Assembly (NCBI RefSeq): GCF_000189635.1
Contig: NW_002476262.1
Coordinates: 248,001-312,000 of the forward strand
Length of the DNA: 64,000 nt
Reading direction: 5' to 3'
From: Tetrahymena thermophila SB210
Lineage: Eukaryota > Ciliophora > Oligohymenophorea > Hymenostomatida > Tetrahymenidae
The notes under the pieces were generated by a model that worked only from the letters and a program-made list of their open reading frames with translations, had not been told where the DNA came from and made no database searches. Numbering within the stretch: the first letter of the stretch is position 1; every line of letters starts with the position of its first letter. Positions 38,829 through 51,625 of the stretch are shown piece after piece. Made by a program: the position numbers and the translations under genes.

Positions 38829-41607
38829 ATGAGTGAAAGCGAAGATACAGTTATATGTAGTTATTTATACTTTTATTATTTGTTATAAACAGTTTAAAAA
38901 GGTAATCAATAGGTTGTTCAGCAATCTTAATAGGAGTAAATATCTTATAACAGCCCTCTGAAACTCAATTAAAAAGTAATTTTTTTAAACAATTTTATAT
39001 TTGATTAGTATATAATTATTAATAATTTTAGTAGGAAGATGATGATAAGTTATTTTATGCTAATAGCAATTCTTTGAACAATAAGTATTCGTATTTTTTG
39101 GTATTAATCACCCATATTCATTTACAATTATTTTTTAATAAACTTTAGAAATCTACTAGCCAAAAAGAAAATGAGCTCAACTCAATAGCATAAAAGACCG
39201 TAATATAAATATATACCTATAAATTTAATTATTGTATTTAAATTTATTTTTTTATTATTCAAAGCCACATAAATTCAAATATAGCTGATAGCTCTGATTA
39301 ATTTGATTCGTAGAATATGGATAATGCATGTTAAAATGTATCTAATAATAATTAAATACATAATGTTTCTCATCTCTCAAGAGTACGAGTTATCAAGAAA
39401 AATTTAGTATATGTCATAGGTATAGCTCCTTAATTAGCTAATGAGCAAGTAAAATAATTTGTTAATTCAAAGTTATTTGCAATAGTAATAAGCAATTAAA
39501 AATAATATTTAGATTTTGCAGTCTTACCAGTACTTTGGATAATATGGAAACATACAAAAAATTGTTGTCAACAAAAACAACATATATAATCCTAAAGGAC
39601 CTAATGGACCATCTTATAGCGCATACATAACATATACTGAAGAAAAAGAAGCATCTCTTTCTATACTTGTATATATTATTTAATACAAAATAAATTTGTT
39701 TATAAAGTATCTATCTTGAAAAGGGTGCAGAGAACTTCAAAATTTTTGATAGAATAATTAGAGCCTCTTATGGAACAACGAAATATTGCAGCTTCTTCCT
39801 GAAAAATTTAGATTGCCCTAATATACCAGATTGCCTTTACCTTCACTCATACGAAAAAGATGATGACTACTTCTCAAAAGATGAAATGGTCAGCAATAAA
39901 AATATATTCATCGATCAACAGAAAATAGCTATTAAACATGTTAAAAAATATATACCAGAAATATTGAGTGAGTATTAATAAAATAAAAGTTTTTATGAGT
40001 CTCAATCTCATATCTTTGCTCTACCAAATCTATCAAAAATAATAGATAAACTAAAAGAGTATTCCGCAATTACAAATGAGTAGTATTTAGCTTGTAGAGA
40101 ATATTAGCAAATCCCAAATACTTTTGTTTTGAGTATTTTTTTTAATTAATTTTATTGGAAATTTTAATTATTTTTGGAAAATATAGGTTAGTTTTTGCCA
40201 AATGTAATAAATTAGCATGGATTAAATAACTCTTACAGCTCTTTTATAGCTTAAAACACTGTTGTACCATAATAACCGAAGTATGATTATGACTTTAAAG
40301 TACAATAAAGTTCATATTTTAATCCGTTTTCTTAAAATCAAGAAAGTCTCACTACAACAACCTCTAGTTGCTTTAATAGATAACAATTTTATTATCAAAA
40401 AAAAAATAATTTCTTGTCTTAGAGTGCTATGAGTATAAATTAGGGTATTTATAGCAATGCTACTTAAAATTAATCACATTTTTCTTATTATTATCCTTCA
40501 TCTCCTCCTATTAAAACATAATATTTTACAGCACAATAATCTTAAAGCGAGTATTTAAACACAAAATATTGTTAATATGAATTAGTTAATCAAACCCCTT
40601 AAGTTACTCCATTTGAAATAAATGATCAATAAAGTAAATAAGATAGTGCTTAATAGAAAATTATCCAATAAAAATTTGATAATTTTCCACATCCTCACCA
40701 TAATAATTTTAATATTTATCAGCAAAATAACGATAATTTAAAATTTGTTTAACCTAACGATGACAAGTCAAACTTTAGGCTCTAGTAAGACAATTCAAAT
40801 ATGAGTAAATAAGAATTTTCAAAGCTTAATTACTCTTATGAAAAAGATAAAATAGCTGAGTTGACTTCTGAAGACACAACTTAAGTTTCAATGGAATGCT
40901 CTCAAGCTGATAACAATTGTGCTTCTCAAAATTAGGAAAAAAATTTTAAATCTGAAATTGAAAGCTATTCAAACAATTAGTATTCAACTTTAACTGAGAC
41001 AAATAAGGAGTTAACAGACACTCAAAGCTAATATAGTATCGAAGACGATCTTAATGCTATTTAATCTGAAACTTTGTAGATTTAAAATAGTAAAGAAGAT
41101 TATTTTCACAAAATGCTTAATAAAAAAAAATCTTTGAACTAAATTTAAAGTCAAGTTGCTCACCTTTCTAAAAAATCTAGTCACTCAATAAAATCCAATT
41201 ACTCTTTAGGAGAATCAAATGAAGAAGAAACAAATAAAATTTAAGAAATTTAACTAAATTAAAAATGTGAGTGTGACTCTTTACCAGTTAAAGGAGAAGG
41301 AAACAGCATATCTTAAAATAAGTTTGATTCTGGAAGTAAGACAATAAACCAAAATTACGAACTTATTGCTAATTTTTGGGATGAATAAAATTACAAAAAT
41401 AAATAATAACAAATTCTTTTAAAACAGCAAAATAATTGCTTAGGATAAGAGTCTGAAAACGAAAAACATTAATTACTTGAGCAAAAAATAATACAAGATT
41501 AATAAAACTAAGAAAAAAATCCATTCTATTATTATGAAAGCGAGTAAAATAGCTTTTAAGAGCTATGTTCTGGCTTTAATACGTTTGTTTTAACTAAATT
41601 TTATTGA
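38829..41607 (+). CDS. NOT4-like RRM/CCCH protein lacking the RING domain (808 aa)
   Basis: Seven exons fit in phase: 38829-38975, 39032-39090, 39149-39199, 39265-39448, 39513-39668, 39724-40132 and 40187-41607. The core matches CNOT4/Not4: RVRVIKKNLVYVIGIAPQLA, then YFGQYGNIQKIVVNKNN and SYSAYITYTEEKEA (RRM, about 130-215). It continues ASYGTTKYCSFFLKNLDC with Cys221, Cys230, Cys236 and His240 forming a CCCH finger. Not4 is an E3 ligase of the CCR4-NOT complex that acts in mRNA decay and ribosome quality control. Its N-terminal C4C4 RING, which gives ligase activity, is absent: the ATG follows an in-frame TGA and residues 1-120 are Gln/Ser-rich. The C-terminal 470 residues are low-complexity Gln/Ser/Asn. 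A 36-nt GT-AG stretch at 38855-38890 could be an in-frame mini-intron. Exons 2-3 rest on phase arguments only. Confidence 0.85.
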
Positions 41608-42601
41608 ATTATTTCTTATATAAAATCTACCATATTTTTACAACTTCTATAAAAATAATCAATGTTTGTTAACCAAAATACCTAAAAGCTTGATTTACAA
41701 TAAGATCTCACATTACAATTTTTTTAATTTGCTATTAAGTTTTTTATAATTTCATTATATGGTCTTAAGTGACTTCATCTATTTTAATGTATGAGAAATT
41801 ACAATATATATATTTATTAGAAATATTATTTATAGATTTTATTAGACATTTAAATACATAAATTTTATTTGATAGGTATTTATTTTAATAATCCTAATGC
41901 CAAAAAAATTTACTTTAGAAAAATTGTTATTTATTTATTTATTAAATGGATTAAATTCAAATAATTTTATTTATTAAATTCAATTAATTGAAGCATATTC
42001 AATACTCTAAAGCAATATTAATAAATTTGTGTTTAGTGAATAGGCTTCATATTATAATTTTAATAAAAACTAGCAAATATTTGGCTAATATATAAATTAA
42101 TTAAACATGTAAATAAATTATTTAGATTAAGGATTCATTTGCTTAAGATAAATTTCAAAAAACTTAAAAAACAAATTAAATTGCAAAAATAGAATCCATC
42201 CATCCATAATTTAAATGGTGCTTTTCTGAATTTTAAAAATAATAAAAATGTAAAATTAATAAATTATGATAAATTTTAATTGAAATTAAGTATTGATATA
42301 AGAAGGAAATCTTCTCAATTTAACAATAATAAATAAGACTTTGTTTAGTTCTGTTGTTAATTAATTAAAGACTACTTAGAGTTTTGTTAGAGAGAGAAAC
42401 TAAATGATCTAGAATATCTACAAATAAATAAGATTATAATTGCTATCAATATAATCATGTTCAGTTAATATTATGTAAAATTTTATCATTTTTTAAAGTG
42501 AGTTTTCATTCATATTATTTTGCGAGCAAAGGTAAGGAAGGATATTATAATGTAGTTTTTTAAAATATAAATTCATTTATCATACATATCACCATTAACT
42601 C
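41608..42601. other. AT-rich spacer
   Basis: It follows the 3' end of the NOT4-like gene. It holds a short CCAT repeat near 42197-42209 and otherwise no structure I can support. Confidence 0.5.
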
Positions 42602-42823
42602 ATGTTGTATCTAAAAATAGAAGTTTGTTTGTATGATTGTTAGTTAGCTTTTTTGACGGTTTCTAACCAATTCAAAACAATGATTTTATTCTATGAAGCT
42701 AATTTCCATAAAGAATTTATAAATGCAAGTTATAATTCAAAAAACCATTTATATCCTTGGGATTAATATTTAACAAATCATAAGGTAGCAGTAAGAATCT
42801 TTGTTTATAATAAAATATCTTGA
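42602..42823 (+). CDS. Possible small protein (73 aa)
   Basis: A 74-codon frame, MLYLKIEVCLYDCQLAFLTV, then FYEANFHKEFINASYNSKNH and LYPWDQYLTNH, ending in TGA. The amino-acid text and codon choice look better than chance, but no family is recognised. It ends about 100 bp before the stop of the minus-strand Miro gene, so it may simply lie in that gene's 3' UTR on the other strand. It could also be one exon of a larger gene. Confidence 0.3.
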
Positions 42824-42927
42824 AGCAATTTATTTCTCTTCTCTATATTTAACTCTAGCTTGTTTTTTTATAGTTAGCTTAGATATTGAAATGTAATTCA
42901 AATATTGAAATATTTCTCTTTTAAAGC

Positions 42928-45900
42928 TCAGAAACCCATTCCTTTTTTAAATTGTTATAGAATTTGCTTGAGAGAAGATTTATTGACCCACAAAACAATA
43001 CCTAGAGCCCCAAGAATTCCGCCTCCAACTAAAATATGATAGATATTTTTTCTGAAAAAGTTGTCTTGGGATTAAATAATCTAAATATAATCTCTGTGTA
43101 AACCCTTTATTCTTTATTATTATTTTTTTAAAAGTAATTTAGTAGAACAAAATTAACAAAATAAAATACGGCTTTTCAATTAGATTATATATTGATTTAT
43201 GAAGAGATTCAAAGTCATCTAAGCTCTTTAATGTACAGAGCTCCTTGGAGAACTACTTAATGTTAGGGTTCAACTAATCTTCTCCTCCTTTGTTTGATAA
43301 CTAGATAAAGAATTTAGGGCACTCATAGAATTTAGAATGATGTTTATCGTATTTAATTTCATTTGCTTCTTCAATAAGTCTTAAAAGCTAGGCTTAATCT
43401 TTAAACAATATGCCAATTTAGTCAAACCTTTTTATTTTTATTAAAAACTGCTTAGAAAATTAAAAAAAATAAAATTAATTTAAATTTAGTAATTTTATCT
43501 CACTTTCTCATTATTTTGTTTTCTTATTCTTCCTATTACTCAAACAAATCTCTGAGGTCGTTCTATCTTGCAAAGGTGAAAATGATAACTTTCTTTTTAC
43601 CATTTTCAAATTTGATATTTGTTACAAAATCTGTAATTTTAGTGATAACATCTTTTTCATTTGATTTTTTATATTTTTTTAAAATTGTAAACTATTTTTA
43701 AATTATTTTTATTTAAATTAATTTTTGATAAAATTATGTTTGTTAATCTTACTAATTCATCTGAACAATCATCTGTACAGACTAAGCAAACATTGAAAAC
43801 ATATCTTTAGTTCATTTTTTAAATTTAACTAAAGCAGTTTGTAGTATTAGTTATTAAGAATGTCTCTTCCAAAGATCCTTGGTATCCTAAGTATACCAAT
43901 TTTTTGTAAACATCAAGGTAATCTTCCCTTGTTTTGTAGCTAATATATTTTAGGTAAATTATGTTAAAAGTCTAAGATAAAGAAAGATAGTAAATAAATA
44001 ATACGCCCAAAGGTTTAGCCATTCTTCCTAAATTATAAAATCTTTATTGGTAACAATAGGAAGGAGATACTAAAAAGGATTTTCTAATTCTCCTTATTTT
44101 TCATCTTTGAATGGGTAAGGGAAGAAAATATCTGTGATATTTTTTTTGTAAAGAACTTATCCAATCAAATCATCTGCGTTACTTTTTCTGTCTAAAGCTG
44201 AACCAAATCTCTCAAAACATTATCTAGTTAAGAATAAACGAGCTTTTCCACTTAATTCTACAGTTTATCCATAATCTTAGTTTACAATAAGCCTAATTTT
44301 TTATAATATAAGAATTAATTAGTATAGTAAAAACTGGATGAATAGTTGATTACTAATCTTTAAACAGCTTCTTATCTAACTCTAGTTTATCGTCATAATT
44401 GAAGTGTCTTAAAATAGCCTAAAAAATATTAAATAACACAATTAGATAATATTTTCTCAAGATAAATTAATTACCCAACAAATTTGCATTTTTATTAGTT
44501 CAACGCATTTCTTTTAAAGTATTTTGAATCCTTCAAATGTTATTTCATTCAAGTTTGATGAATTTTTATCCTGATTCTGTAAATAAAAGTAATAATTAAG
44601 CAAAGTAAATTTTGTTTAAAAGCTTAAAAAGAAATTAGTTTATATTATAAATAATTAATATAATCCATTTAATATTTTCTTTTTAGTTTTTGAATTCTAA
44701 AAGAATGTTATTATTTATTTTACAATAACTTCGTCTTCTCTGATGAGCTATTTAATTCCTTGAATATCATTTCCAGATAAATCATGAGAAAATACTTCAA
44801 ATTATAAGTCTCTTAATTCTTCATCATTCCATTTGTTGTCATTATCTTTATCACAAATACGGAAAATTCTTGCTAAAGCTTTTTCAAATTTTGGAGTAAT
44901 TGTTTTTTCACGAATATCATACAACGGAGATAATGGGAACAAGACTGCTCTATGAGCCCCATAAATAACATCAGATATTGACTAATAAAGTAAGGCCGAA
45001 CACTCAAAACCCATCTAGACTTGTTTGAATTTCTTAATCAAAGGAACTATGACCTTTTCTATCTAAATAATTATAGCATTTAATATAAAAATATTGCTAA
45101 ATTTTTAGTTTTTTATCTCAAATTAATTAAATTATATTTTTATTGCTATTTAATTTTAGAAAAATAATATATTTTTTATTACTCTGTTTCCATCTGGAAT
45201 TTTATCTTAGCTTTGAATTTCATCAAGCATGTCCCTTTTGTTGCCAATAATAATAACTGGAACCTATTTTTCAAAAATAAATTGAAAAAAATTCAATTAA
45301 TTATAGTAAATATTCTAATTTAATTTCATAGTAAATCATTTAGATCATAAATCAATCTATCTTAATTTTTTGTTTTTAATATTAAAAAAAACATTTTTTA
45401 TAAAAATTTGATAAATTAAGTCAAAAAAAATATTTTTGATGCTACCAAAGCTAAAAATAAAATTAATTTAACTAGCAAGTAAGCATTTATACTTAATGAT
45501 TTAATTTATTATATTTTTTAGCAATAAAATTAATTGTATTTTCCTTTAAACCAGTAATATTAAGCTTTTTTCTAATACTAATAACCCCTAATAAACCGAA
45601 TTAAAACCTTTATTTTGCTTTATTAATATTTTTAGCACTATTTTCCTAGCTAAAATTCCATTTTTAACGATAAATAAATAGAAAATGTTTATTGCTTCAT
45701 AGTTTCTAATTTTTTCTTTTCTATGATATACTTTTTAGTTTAATTAAATTATATTCTAATTTTTACATTTGGGTTTTCTTTCTCAATTTACTTCATCCAG
45801 TTTTTTTCCATTGATTCAATCGTGGAGTAGTTAGAGAGATCATAAAGGAGAAGAATAACCTGGGCTGCTAAAACTTCTTCCCTAAATTTAAATTCATTTT

Positions 45901-46744
45901 CTTTTTCTAAGATATTGCCTTTTTTATAAATCAAAAGTGTTTAGATTTTCTAGATTAAGCTGATTAATGTAGATTAAAACCACTAAAATTTGCTTAAAAT
46001 GCTAAAAAAATCAATCAATAATGAATTAAACTTTGCATTTCATGAATCATTTGATTGAAAAGAAAAGCTTAAATTAGATTGGACATAAATAATTTGTATT
46101 AAATGAGCAATTCATTGATATTTGAGTGAAAAATTTTTAAAATTTATATACTAGGAGTATCGATTAAAACAGTTTAAACTTAGAATGTATGGAGAAACAT
46201 CTCTGAGAAAACAACTGGATCTATAACAGGAGGAATCTAATAATAGTTTAAATAAAAATAAGTAATTATTGTGAGGCAAGTTAAAAGTTTAAATTAGAAA
46301 ATATCATATAATATAGCTTTGTATATTCAATTTTTAAACTTTGAAATTTATTTTGCATTCTACAAAAATATATTATTTTTAGGGATATGGCGCTGGCAAT
46401 AAGCTTTATACTAATTCTATTTGGCTATGATTATTTAAATTAATTAACTTTGTCAGGCTGATTGTCAGAAACCAGAGAAGTGATCCAAGAAGTTTTTCCA
46501 ACTTAAGCTATTATAAATTAAAAAGAAATAAATATCTGTTATTTCCATTTTTGTTATTTTGCAAGGCTATTAGTTAGTCTTATATGAATATCATGGCTTA
46601 TATTGAAGGATTATTTGATATATAGCAATGTATTGTTTTTCAGATATTAAATGAAGAACTCTTGCAATAAATAACTAAAGATGAATATTTAATAATTTAT
46701 CAACCATCGCCTAATACTAAAATGCGAATCTTTCTTTATTTCAT
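42928..46744 (-). CDS. Miro, mitochondrial Rho GTPase (665 aa)
   Basis: Thirteen exons fit in phase: 46705-46744, 46449-46507, 46152-46236, 45767-45906, 45183-45263, 44724-45062, 44475-44576, 44354-44418, 44005-44292, 43753-43939, 43504-43691, 43170-43427 and 42928-43093. The first GTPase domain has the P-loop GDAQVGKTSW, LIDTP and IIIGNKRDM (NKxD). Next come EF-hand 1 (CDKDNDNKWNDEEL), a degenerate EF-hand 2 region (CFERFGSALDRKSNADDL), LDVYKKLVYLGYQG and a second GTPase-like domain. The tail anchor is YHILVGGGILGALGIVLWV, with 18 residues after it. Miro sits in the outer mitochondrial membrane and couples mitochondria to motors and ER contacts. The second domain starts YVFNVCLVCTDDCSDEL and has lost a recognisable P-loop. 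In-frame ATGs 24 and 28 codons upstream could extend the N terminus, but the chosen start matches the family. Confidence 0.93.
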
Positions 46745-48110
46745 GATTCTCTTTCTAAAGCTAATTAATTAATATAATTTCTCTAAATTAATTATTGCCA
46801 ATAAGAATCTTTCCATTGTCCTCATTCAATAATTAATATAGTGAAATGCGTACTCAAATCCCATACTTTGCAAAAATATCTTTCTTAACTTTTCCATTGT
46901 CAGTATCAAATGTTAAATATCAAATCAAAACTACATCTTAATATTTATTTATCATAAATAAAATTGAAATCAAAAATAATAATTTTTATAAAGACTCAAA
47001 AATATTTTAAATTTATCAGCAACTATCTCTTTTAAGTCAACTTAAATAATTTTTAATTTAATGAATTCATGAAATAGATTTAATTGAAATACCAAAATTT
47101 CTAAAAGAAAATTCTAAAATTAATTTAATGTTTAACTAATTAAAATTGAAAAATAACAAATAAAAAAATACATTTTTTTTTCACAATAACAAAAACTCAT
47201 GAAAATATGAATAAATAAAAATAAAAGACTTTTTTAAATAAATCAATCACGAATTATTTACTTTTAATTTGATTAATCAAATAATCTCATAAATTTAAGT
47301 TTATAAATTTGAATAAATTTAAAATTTATTTTACCTTATTAAAAGTAATGAATCTGTAATTAATGAGCTAAAAAACAAGTAAAACATTTAAAATTAAACT
47401 ACAAATCATTTTAAATTTTCTTTTATTTTTAACTTGACATTTGCTAACATTTTTAATTATAAAAAAATAATGTAAAAATTATAAATAAATTTTATCAAAT
47501 AATTTATAAATTTTTAAATTATTTATTTTATTTCAATTCTAACATTTTCTCTCTTTTTATTAACTAAAATAACTTATCAACTCATTAAACTATTTATATT
47601 AAATATTCTGGAATTAGTTTTTTTTAAATGATTTTTTCAGTCAACTTATCTGATAAAAAATATTATAAATCTTTATCCATTTAAAATTAAGTAAATTAGC
47701 ATTACTTTAAACGAAATGAAATATGAATTACTTTTACTTTGTTTAAAAGTTGTTAAAAATTAATGATAAAATGTTTAAACTTCTAAATTATATTCTTAAA
47801 AATAAACACTGTGTTAATATATAAATGTTTATTAAAGGTTTTGATTTTTATTATCTAAAATAACTAATGAAACATCAATCAAACTAATAGATTTTGCAAA
47901 AAAAAACAAAACAAACCTTTATATAATTATATAAATGCTTTTTGGAAAATTAAAGAGCTATTAACAAAGATTAGTTATAAATAAATTAATAAAAAAAAAA
48001 GAATAGTTTTTTCCTTTATAGAACATATAAGTTAGGAAACTAATATACAATATTAATAAGGGCTACCTTTAAAGATAATTAGATAAAAAATACTTAATAG
48101 ATTGTTAGTT
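46745..48110. other. AT-rich divergent promoter region
   Basis: It lies between the divergent starts of the Miro gene (minus) and the next plus-strand gene. The first 200 bp are less AT-rich and carry in-frame and out-of-frame ATGs of the Miro leader. The rest is plain A/T. Confidence 0.5.
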
Positions 48111-50261
48111 ATGTCCAGCTTTTAGGAAAGATTTAAAGGCAAAACGTCAACAATATCAAAAGAAGGCGTGATTCCTTCATTAGATAAGCCTCCAGTCTCA
48201 AAAGGTTATATTTAAAAAGATCTCTCAATCTAATAGTAAGATAGGTACTAAGGAATTAATGACTATCCTCAAAAGGCAAATAACTAAAACAATTCTTCAA
48301 GAGGTATTTAGTCAACCTCTTCTAATCCCTCAACGAATACTCCTATTTCTAACTCTAACCAAGCATCAGGTAAACTAATATTCACAATTTTATTTAAGAT
48401 AAAAAAATTGTTTTGGCTTCTCATCAAAAGAAACTACCAGTTTTTTAATCATTGTTATTTTGATTGAAGCCACAAGATATCAAATGCTTACAACTTTAAA
48501 TTGAATAGTTTTTAAGATATTTTGAATAAATATTAAATAGGATCTAAAAATAATTAATAGTATGTAAAAGCTTATGGGAGTGAAGGCGTAGTATTGAATA
48601 AATAATAATAAAGCAATTCTAATTTTTCAACAAGAAGTGAATAATCAAATAAATCGAAAATTTCTATCTCCTAAAAACTGCAATATTAACAGCAATAGAA
48701 TGACCCCTATAAACAGACAAATCCGTTTAACTTAGATATAATATAACTAATGGCAGGAGGTGGTAATCTTTAGCAAAATCAAAATTAAAACAGTAGGGAC
48801 AATATAGGAAGCAATAATCATTAATAATATTTTAGCGACAACAATATAGGATAGTTAAATAAATCTAACTAAAGATAAAACTCTAATAATTTGTAAAATT
48901 ATCATGCTTCATCGCACTTAAATATCTAAAATAATGGATTGAATGATATAATTAATATTTCAAATGATGACACTAGCACTAATTCAAAACTTAAAGGTCA
49001 AGCCAGAGGAAGTAAATCTTCTGCTTACACATTAGAAAAAAATACAAAAATTTAACCGAATTAAGCTAATTTGCCTAATCAAAATTCTTATCACAACCCT
49101 TATACTAACTACAATCCATATACGTTAGATGCAATTGAAAATATAAATGTAAGCACATTTTTAAATTATTTTTACATTTTATTTCAAAATTTCTTTGGTT
49201 TCAATTAAAATCATACATAACCAGTGAAATACTTATTTCCTAAACTTCTAATTGATTTTGATTTTCATAAATTAAAAATATTTAAAAAGCTGTTTTTGCA
49301 ATTTAAAAATTATTTATTTACTTCAAGTTAATAGCTATTTAATTACAAACAAAAAAAACAAATAATAAATTTTTTATCTAAAAAAAAAAACAAAAAAATA
49401 TTTATTAACAAAATGATTTTATTTAAAAATAAAAAAAATAAAATAAATGAGGAATTTTATTTATTTATTTATTTAATTTTGGTTATGAATATTTGTGTTT
49501 TGTTAATTTTTCAGATTAATTTAATAATTTTTTTTTAAAAGTAAAACCCAGGGAAGAATTAAAAGAATAGCTCATCACCAGATATATAGAGATAAAACAG
49601 GATACTAAAATAGTAATAAAATAATTTGTATAACTAGGAATAAGAAGCAAATGTATACATTTAAAGTTATGTACCGTCTTTTGCCTAACATCAATCTACT
49701 GATAATAGTAGATAGCAGTAGTAACAACAAAATATAATTAATAATAACCTAAACAATTCAAAAAAAAGCCAGTCAATAGAATACCCTGTTGTTCTTTAGC
49801 AAAGAGGAGGCTTAGGCGCTAATATTGGCACAGATGATTGGAAATAAAAAAAAGATTTGTAAGATAAAAAATTAGAATACAGTAATTAAGTAAAATATTT
49901 TAATTAATAATAATTAACCAATCTTCCTCCCTCAAACTAGAGGAAGCCTAAGCAAAAAGAAGAAGAGAAAAAGATCTCTTCAAGAGATAAGGCATTAGAG
50001 TTTTCTAAAAATATACCAAAGCCTAAGGCAAAAACAGATAAATAATTTACTGAAGAAAGTAGTAATACAAAATAATCAAATAACTTCTATAACAATCCAA
50101 ATAGATATAGCAATGATTCTAGCCCTTCAAACTAAACAAATACAATATAAAGTTAAAATAGTAATGGATATTCAACAAAACAATATGAGTCTGATTTGGA
50201 ATCTCTTGAGCGTTAACATTTAGAATATTTAAATAAAATAGAATAGTTGAATATGAATTGA
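48111..50261 (+). CDS. Gln/Asn/Ser-rich hypothetical protein (about 550 aa), first splice junction unresolved
   Basis: Exon 1 is 48111-48369 (MSSFQERFKGKTSTISKEGV). Exon 2 is about 48470-49148, containing NAYNFKLNSFQDILNKYQIG. Exon 3 is 49557-50261. Exons 2 and 3 join in phase and end in TGA. The last exon includes a basic helical segment (KKISSRDKALEFSKNIPKPK) and ends with a coiled-coil-like ESLERQHLEYLNKIEQLNMN. The obvious donor after exon 1 (CATCAG/GTAAAC) leaves phase 1, while exon 2 needs phase 2 (from 48470) or 0 (from 48477). So either a non-obvious donor is used, a tiny exon was missed, or there is a one-base error. The composition suggests a cytoskeletal or scaffold role, which is only a guess. 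Confidence 0.6.
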
Positions 50262-51259
50262 ACTAACGAAAATAAAAAACTTATAAATAAATAAATATAT
50301 AAATTAAGTAATTAATTTAATTTAATTTTTGACAAATAAATTAACACAATAATCAAAACAAACTAAAATAAATTATAAATAAACTACTAAACAATAATTT
50401 AATTAAAATATATAGCATTGATTCATCTGTATGAATAAAATACTCAGTTTAAAAATAAATTAATTAATATTTAAAAGTGCTTTTATTTTTAAATCTTAAA
50501 AAAATAAATTGAATATTATTGGAAAACTCATATAATTTAAACAATTTCTATAAATTATTATCATTATTTTAATATTGGTAAATTAAGTCTATAATTAGGA
50601 TCAATTTTTTTAAAACTTAATCATTATATTTGTACAAAACAATTATTTTAAGAAGAGTTTTGACGCCTTAGTTACTATTTAGTCTATAAAAAAACTATCA
50701 TTTTTATTTTTTCTAAAAAACAATTATTTGGATTATTTACTGGGCTTAATATTTTATAATTACATTTATTTTCCAATTTATATAAAGAAAATTTTTATTT
50801 TTACAAAAATAAGTTTATTTGAACAATTTTTAAAAAGATTTTTTTCATAATTTACCTGAAAATAATTACATAAAGTTATAACTTTTAATTAATTCTCAAA
50901 TAAGATTTTTATGTTAAAAATTTTAATTGTGTTGTGTTTGCTATTATTTAATATAAACATTTTTACTAGAAAATCCTTACTTATGTTAAAGATTACTTAT
51001 AAAATGACATATTTGGATTAAATTTAAATAAAAATATTAAATTAATTTTTTGTTAAAATCATTTATTTTAAATAATTTTATGATAAACCATTTAAAGATA
51101 AAATTTTATAATACAATTTTCGTTTTTGAATTAAAAATTTTGAAATTGAAGAATAATTTTTGGATTGTATTTTACTTTTAAATGCTTGAAAATAAATATA
51201 GCAATATTAAAAAAGAAAAACTTATATCAATTTATATTGAAAGGCTAAGATATATTTTA
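50262..51259. other. AT-rich convergent intergenic region
   Basis: It lies between the 3' ends of the plus-strand Gln-rich gene and the minus-strand TPR gene. No frame or structure beyond A/T runs. Confidence 0.55.
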
Positions 51260-51578
51260 TCAATTTATTGGAATGAGTAGATTTATTTTTTAAATAATTT
51301 ATTCACTTTCTAAAATCTTTCCTTTATTTTTAAGATTTTTGGAGAGTTCTGATAAACTTGATAAATAATCAGATTTATTTTGCTTAAAATAGATGTAATC
51401 TCTTTATGATAATTCTCTTAAACCTAACAAGTCATTCACTTCTGATCTGTATAAATAGTACTCTAATTGATTTGGATTTATTTCTAGAGCTTTGTTAAAA
51501 CAAGCTGAGGCTTCCAAGTTTTCACCTAACTTAATTAGGCATTATCCTAAAACTGACAAAGCTTCATCGTCATCTTTC

Positions 51579-51625
<47 letters not shown>

